DNA from: Fibrobacter sp. UBA1765
GTDB taxonomy: Bacteria; Fibrobacterota; Fibrobacteria; Fibrobacterales; Fibrobacteraceae
DNA: 8,934 nucleotides
Direction of reading: 5' to 3'
NCBI GenBank assembly: GCA_002314675.1
Contig: DCGZ01000063.1
Span: forward strand, 1 to 8,934
Positions 4,947 to 8,934 of this stretch are shown piece by piece. Under the pieces are notes generated by a model. It was not told the DNA's origin, did no database searches, and saw only the letters and a program-made list of their open reading frames with translations. How positions within the stretch are numbered: position 1 is the stretch's first letter; each line of letters begins with the position of its first letter. A program made the position numbers and the translations under genes.

Positions 4947-7343
4947 TTATTTTGCCTTCTTCATGATCTGCTTGAGCATAGAATTCATCTTGCCAATCTG
5001 TACAGGAGCGGCAGGACGGTTATTCTGAGGCTTAGCACCGTTTCCAGCAATCTTTGCCTTGAGGTCAGCAATTGTAGCATGCCCCTGAAGGCCGCGATTG
5101 TTATCACGACGGTTATCGAACTTGCCATTACCGCGCGGACCATTACCACGAACACCGCGTGGAGCATTTTCACCGGCACCGGCAACGCCATTTTCAACAG
5201 ATTCACGCTTCATGGAAAGGCTAATGCGCTTGAGGGCGGCATCTACAGCGAGAACGCGAACACGAACAACATCACCAACAGTGAGTTCAGTCTTTGCATC
5301 CTGAACGAACTTGGTATCGCTGATTTCAGAAACGTGAACAAGGCCATCCTGATGAACGCCAATGTCTACGAATGCGCCGAAGTTAGCAACATTCGTTACA
5401 ACGCCTTCCATCCAGCTGCCAGTAATCAAGTCATTGATAGTCTGGATCTTGTCGTCGAACTTTGCGTAGCGGAATTCCTTACGAGGGTCGCGGCTCGGCT
5501 TTGCAAGTTCAGAGACAATGTCTTCAAGAGTGTTCTTACCGACTTCGTCAGAAAGGAATTCAGTAACATCGATACCCTTGACAACGGTTGCATTGCCAAC
5601 AAGTTCTGCAACCGGAAGGCCAGCCTTTGCTGCAATCTTCTCTACAAGGGCATAGTTTTCCGGGTGAACGGCACTATCGTCAAGCGGGTTTTCTGCGCCA
5701 GGAATGCGCATAAAGCCTGCAGCCTGTTCAAAAGCCTTAGGACCAAGGCCCTTAACATTCAAAAGGTCATTACGGCTCTTGAAGGCGCCGTTTTCATCAC
5801 GATGCTTTACGATGTTTTCAGAAATTGTCTTGGAAAGGCCTGCTACATAGCCAAGGAGCGGGGCACTTGCGCTGTTCACATCGACACCGACCATGTTCAC
5901 GCAGCTTTCCACGACTTCATCAAGGCGCTTCTGGAGTTCACGCTGGTTCACATCGTGCTGGTACTGGCCAACGCCAATGGACTTCGGGTCAACCTTGACA
6001 AGTTCTGCAAGAGGATCCTGCAAGCGACGGCCAATGGAAATTGCGCCACGGGTAGTAACGTCTTCGTTCGGGAATTCTTCGATAGCGATCATGCTAGCAC
6101 TGTAGACGGAAGCGCCAGCTTCGCTCACGATAACGCGTGCCGGAACCTTGCTACCATACTTGATAGCCATGTCTGCGCAGAATGCATCAGTTTCACGGCT
6201 TGCAGTACCGTTACCGATTGCAATAAGATCGATATTGTACTTTTCGATAAGTTCCATCAAGTACTTCATGGAGCCAGCCTTGTCGTTCCAAGGTTCATGC
6301 GGCTTGATAATGCCGTGGTCCATGAACTTGCCGTTTACGTCAAGAACTGCAACCTTGCAGCCTGTACGGAAGCCCGGGTCGAGGGCAAGAACCGACTTGT
6401 GACCTGCTGGAGGAGCAAGCAAAACGTCTTGAAGGTTCTTGGAGAATACCTTGAAAGCTTCTTCTTCGGCAGCGTCCTTCGCAAGAAGGCGCACTTCGCT
6501 TTCCATGCTTGGCTTGAGCAAACGTTCCCAGGCATCCTGGCACATCTTTGCAAGGCAGTCGTCAAATACGGAATGGTTTGTAATAACCTTGCTCTTCAAA
6601 TAGCCGACCATCGCTTCGTCCGGCATTTCCATGGAAAGGCGAAGAACCTTTTCCTTTTCGCCACGACGGAGAGCAAGCATACGGTGGCTTGGAATCTTGG
6701 AAACAGGTTCAGAGAAGTCGTAGTAGTTCTTGAACTTTGTTTCCTGGTTTTCAAAGTCCTTCTTGACCTTAGAAACCATGACACCATCGCGTTCTACAGA
6801 AGCACGCAAGAACTGACGGTATTCAGCGTTGTCGGCAACCATTTCTGCCAGAATGTCGCAAGCACCAGCAATCGCAGCCTTCGGGTCCATAAGGCCCTTG
6901 TCCGGAGAAAGGAATGCCATAGCGATAACTTCAGGAGCGTTGTCCTGTTCTTCTTGCTTTGCAATAATCTGGGCAAGAGGTTCAAGGCCAAGTTCCTTTG
7001 CAATTGTTGCACGGGTACGCTTCTTTGGCTTGTACGGAGCATAAATATCTTCAAGCTTTGTCTTATCCTGGCAGGATTCGATCTGGCTCTTGAGTTCCGG
7101 AGTAAGCTTACCCTGTTCTTCAATACTCTTGAGGATTGTTTCCTTGCGGTCTACAAGTTCCTGCAAGTATTCACGCTTATGCTGAATGTCACGAAGTTCA
7201 ATTTCGTTCAATGTACCAGTCTGGTCCTTACGGTAACGAGCGATGAACGGCACAGTACCACCCTGGTCCATAAGTTCAAGTGCCTTAGAAACACGCCATA
7301 CTTCCAAACTGAGTTCTGCAGCAATCGCAGCGGCAAAATCCAT
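4947..7343 (-). CDS. tex: Tex/YhgF family S1-domain RNA-binding transcription accessory protein
   Basis: Tex proteins are cytoplasmic nucleic-acid-binding proteins linked to transcription and RNA handling; their exact biochemical role is still open. The order of domains is canonical: a helical Tex N-terminal region (about 1-200, with PFIARYRKD near the start), a YqgF/RuvX-like RNase H fold beginning at about 318 (ALDPGFRTG, Asp322), helix-hairpin-helix repeats around 490-560 (KGLGPKAF from 531), and an S1 OB-fold at about 642-712 (ending ISLSMK). The 798-residue length fits the family (E. coli about 773). The final 85 residues form a basic Gly/Arg/Asn-rich tail (RGVRGNGPRGNG) ending in a lysine-rich helix, likely extra RNA contact. 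The ATG at 7343 follows AGGAAGG by 8 nt. The gene lies 224 bp downstream of the transporter gene and upstream of the TPR gene on the same strand. Confidence 0.95.
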   Translation of the reverse strand: MDFAAAIAAELSLEVWRVSKALELMDQGGTVPFIARYRKDQTGTLNEIELRDIQHKREYLQELVDRKETILKSIEEQGKLTPELKSQIESCQDKTKLEDIYAPYKPKKRTRATIAKELGLEPLAQIIAKQEEQDNAPEVIAMAFLSPDKGLMDPKAAIAGACDILAEMVADNAEYRQFLRASVERDGVMVSKVKKDFENQETKFKNYYDFSEPVSKIPSHRMLALRRGEKEKVLRLSMEMPDEAMVGYLKSKVITNHSVFDDCLAKMCQDAWERLLKPSMESEVRLLAKDAAEEEAFKVFSKNLQDVLLAPPAGHKSVLALDPGFRTGCKVAVLDVNGKFMDHGIIKPHEPWNDKAGSMKYLMELIEKYNIDLIAIGNGTASRETDAFCADMAIKYGSKVPARVIVSEAGASVYSASMIAIEEFPNEDVTTRGAISIGRRLQDPLAELVKVDPKSIGVGQYQHDVNQRELQKRLDEVVESCVNMVGVDVNSASAPLLGYVAGLSKTISENIVKHRDENGAFKSRNDLLNVKGLGPKAFEQAAGFMRIPGAENPLDDSAVHPENYALVEKIAAKAGLPVAELVGNATVVKGIDVTEFLSDEVGKNTLEDIVSELAKPSRDPRKEFRYAKFDDKIQTINDLITGSWMEGVVTNVANFGAFVDIGVHQDGLVHVSEISDTKFVQDAKTELTVGDVVRVRVLAVDAALKRISLSMKRESVENGVAGAGENAPRGVRGNGPRGNGKFDNRRDNNRGLQGHATIADLKAKIAGNGAKPQNNRPAAPVQIGKMNSMLKQIMKKAK

Positions 7344-7351
7344 ATTATTAA

Positions 7352-7358
7352 CCTTCCT
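7352..7358 (-). promoter_or_regulatory. Shine-Dalgarno sequence of tex
   Basis: AGGAAGG on the minus strand, 8 nt before the ATG at 7343. It agrees with the conserved Tex N-terminus. Confidence 0.75.
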
Positions 7359-7378
7359 ATAACAATTTGAAACTACAC

Positions 7379-7413
7379 AAGGGCCTAGGGTTTAGGGTCT
7401 AGGGCATAGACTC
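7379..7413 (-). repeat. Heptanucleotide tandem repeat array, TAGGGNN type, in the tex leader
   Basis: There are five phased 7-bp units on the plus strand: AAGGGCC, TAGGGTT, TAGGGTC, TAGGGCA, TAGACTC, with the end units degenerate. As transcribed toward tex they read as CCCTA-type heptads. The sequence differs from the CTG heptads at the other two arrays, but the period and the intergenic location are the same. It lies 35 bp upstream of the tex start, downstream of the candidate tex promoter. CCTAG and CTAGG within it could pair as a small hairpin in the leader RNA. Confidence 0.75.
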
Positions 7414-7446
7414 GCAATATTCCATTCCCAAATGCAGCCATTCTTT

Positions 7447-7464
7447 AAAGTCGTTTCCGACTCC
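7447..7464 (-). other. Small GNRA-loop hairpin in the tex leader
   Basis: On the minus strand GGAGTCG-GAAA-CGACTTT can form five Watson-Crick pairs plus two G-U pairs, closed by a GAAA tetraloop. It would fall in the 5' leader of tex if transcription starts near 7477. It is not followed by a U-tract, so it does not look like a terminator. The stem is seen directly; any role is unknown. Confidence 0.35.
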
Positions 7465-7480
7465 TTAGCCGGAACGCGCG

Positions 7481-7488
7481 CAAATGTA
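7481..7488 (-). promoter_or_regulatory. Candidate tex -7 promoter element TACATTTG
   Basis: TACATTTG (7488 to 7481) matches TAnnTTTG and lies in an AT-rich stretch. No good -33 element is seen at 19-20 nt; the nearest TTTG upstream is at 15 nt spacing. A start near 7477 would give a leader of about 134 nt holding the GNRA hairpin and the TAGGG heptads. Confidence 0.35.
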
Positions 7489-7546
7489 ATAAAATTCAAA
7501 GTACAAATTTTGTCATTTGCAAACAAAGTCTGTAAATAAAAATTAG

Positions 7547-7565
7547 TATACTTTTGTGCAGTATA
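7547..7565 (-). terminator. Possible weak AT-rich terminator after the transporter gene
   Basis: TATACT and AGTATA pair over a 7-nt loop directly after the transporter stop codon and are followed in that direction by CTAATTTTTATTT. The stem has only one GC pair, so termination would be weak at best and read-through into tex is possible. Confidence 0.3.
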
Positions 7566-7567
7566 TT

Positions 7568-8934
7568 TTAATTAGAATCTGCTTCCGAAGGCGCAGCCTC
7601 TACGTTTTCGACCTGTGGCTTCTCTACCGAGAACAGGGAATCGTAAAAATTCGGAGCAAAAATCTTTAAGTAGCCCTGCGCAAAAACCACAATCACGATT
7701 GCCGGCAGAATCCACTTGATATAGAAGCGAACAATACGGGCAGACGGGAACTTGATGCCCTTGCCAGTATTTGCTTCCTGGTAGAACTTTTCTTGCCCCC
7801 AGCCAAAACGATGGTTGCAGAACAATACAATAAAGAGCGAACCAAGCGGCAAAATCGTGTTAGACACAAGGAAGTCTTCCAGGTCAAGAACGCAAGTGCC
7901 TTCGCCAAGCGGCTGGAATCCACTTAAAACATTAAAGCCTAGAGCGCACGGAAGCGAAAGAAGAATAATCGCCAAAATGTTCCAGCCAACAACCTTCTTA
8001 CGCTTGTACCCCTTAAGGTCCATCCAGAAGGAACAAATGTTTTCGAACACGGCAATAAGAGTTGAAAGAGCAGCAAAGCTAAGGAAAAGGAAGAACGCTG
8101 CGCCGCAAACCCTACCGGCAGGCATCTGCGAGAACACATTCGGGAGTGTTACAAACACAAGACCAGGACCAGCGCCGGGTTCAACGCCAAATGCAAAGCA
8201 GCTAGGAATAATGATAAGGCCAGCAAGCAGGGCAACAACCGTATCAAGAACACAAATATTTACAGCTTCCTTGACAAGGGAATGTTTCTTATTGATATAG
8301 CTTCCAAGAATAGTCATGGAACCGATACCGATGCTAAGGGTAAAGAAAGCCTGACCGAGAGCAGCAAAAACAACTTCTGCAAAGCCTTTTTCTGCAAGCC
8401 TGCTAAAGTCTGGCAGCAGGTAGAAACTAAGGCCAGCTTCTGCGCCCGGGAGCGTGATTGCACGAATAGCAAGCACAACCATGATTACAAACAAAAGCGA
8501 CATCATCCACTTGGTAACGCGTTCCACGCCTTTTTGAAGGCCAAGCGAAACCACACCAAGACCGACAAGGGTAGCAACGATCATCCAGCCGCACTGAATA
8601 CCCGGGTTGCCAAGCATCGCTCCAAAGGCTTCGCCAACTTCTGCAGGAGTCTTGTCGTGAAGATCGCCGACAAAGGTCATTCGGAAGAAGTAATAGAACA
8701 TCCAGCCACTGACGGTCGTGTAGAACATCATCAACAGGTAGTTACCGATAATCATCGGAACTTTTGCATAATGGCTTTTTGTGCCAACAGGTTCCAAAGT
8801 TTCAAAGCTTCTTGCAATGCCGCGCTTACTTGCACGGCCAATGGAAAACTCGGCAATCAATACAGGGAGTCCAAGCACAAGCAAAAAGAACAGGTAAATA
8901 AGAACAAAGGCGGCTCCACCGTACTGACCTGTAA
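7568..8934 (-). CDS. Sodium:neurotransmitter symporter (NSS/SNF) family transporter, 5' end outside window
   Basis: This is an inner-membrane Na+-coupled symporter of the LeuT fold, probably importing an amino acid or related small solute; the substrate cannot be read from the sequence. The 454 visible residues open with QYGGAAFVLIYL, equivalent to the end of TM1 and TM2 in the family. The frame stays open to the window edge, so the true start and TM1, which supplies much of the Na+ and substrate site, lie beyond 8934. Ten hydrophobic helices are visible, which with TM1 gives the 11-TM form typical of many bacterial members such as MhsT rather than the 12 of LeuT. The TM6 signature GQAFFTLSIGIG starts at visible residue 193, and TM8 holds SFAALSTLIAVFE. 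The C-terminus is a short acidic tail rich in Glu, Ala and Ser. The TTG at 8884 is not a credible start, as it lies inside TM2. Confidence 0.92.
   Translation of the reverse strand, partial: TGQYGGAAFVLIYLFFLLVLGLPVLIAEFSIGRASKRGIARSFETLEPVGTKSHYAKVPMIIGNYLLMMFYTTVSGWMFYYFFRMTFVGDLHDKTPAEVGEAFGAMLGNPGIQCGWMIVATLVGLGVVSLGLQKGVERVTKWMMSLLFVIMVVLAIRAITLPGAEAGLSFYLLPDFSRLAEKGFAEVVFAALGQAFFTLSIGIGSMTILGSYINKKHSLVKEAVNICVLDTVVALLAGLIIIPSCFAFGVEPGAGPGLVFVTLPNVFSQMPAGRVCGAAFFLFLSFAALSTLIAVFENICSFWMDLKGYKRKKVVGWNILAIILLSLPCALGFNVLSGFQPLGEGTCVLDLEDFLVSNTILPLGSLFIVLFCNHRFGWGQEKFYQEANTGKGIKFPSARIVRFYIKWILPAIVIVVFAQGYLKIFAPNFYDSLFSVEKPQVENVEAAPSEADSN

Noticed and set aside
5079..7370. A 763-codon open frame on the plus strand, antisense to tex
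   Set aside because: It mirrors tex almost end to end, its translation is cysteine-rich with no family motif, and it lacks a Shine-Dalgarno sequence. It arises from codon bias in tex.
7504..7520. CAAAT-N6-ATTTG inverted repeat as a possible operator upstream of tex
   Set aside because: It has five-base AT-rich arms in an AT-rich region with no second copy, too weak to call.

Overview
The window looks like ordinary chromosome from a member of the Fibrobacter lineage or another FCB-group bacterium. This is inferred, not proven. The grounds are moderate GC content, TAnnTTTG promoter motifs of the Bacteroidetes type before all four visible gene starts, and heptanucleotide tandem repeats between genes. 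There is no sign of phage, transposon, CRISPR or tRNA sequence. All five coding regions belong to recognisable families.

Layout. A plus-strand topB gene (DNA topoisomerase III, 92-3160) begins just after a heptad repeat array and carries an unusually long C-terminal tail of zinc-ribbon repeats. It converges on a minus-strand aquaporin gene, and a symmetrical hairpin terminator lies between them. The rest of the window is on the minus strand. In order of transcription it holds a sodium:neurotransmitter-symporter-family transporter (its 5' end lies outside the window), tex (S1-domain RNA-binding protein), a membrane-anchored TPR protein, a strong hairpin terminator, and the aquaporin gene.

Function. 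The genes do not form one pathway: they cover DNA decatenation, transcription/RNA housekeeping, envelope-associated TPR scaffolding, water flux and Na+-coupled solute uptake. The tex and TPR genes may be partly co-transcribed, since no terminator is visible between them, but each has its own candidate promoter. The aquaporin gene is a separate unit with a good promoter, Shine-Dalgarno sequence and terminator.

The most interesting material is between the genes. Two arrays of the heptamer YTCTGTN lie upstream of topB and of the TPR gene, both oriented in the direction of transcription. Both end in exactly the same register relative to a TAnnTTTG motif: the last CTG is 6 nt away, and a TCTG is 20 nt away at the expected -33 position. 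A third array with a different heptamer (TAGGGNN) lies in the tex leader. In topB the TAnnTTTG motif is so close to the GTG start that the mRNA may be leaderless. No wholly new multi-gene system was found.
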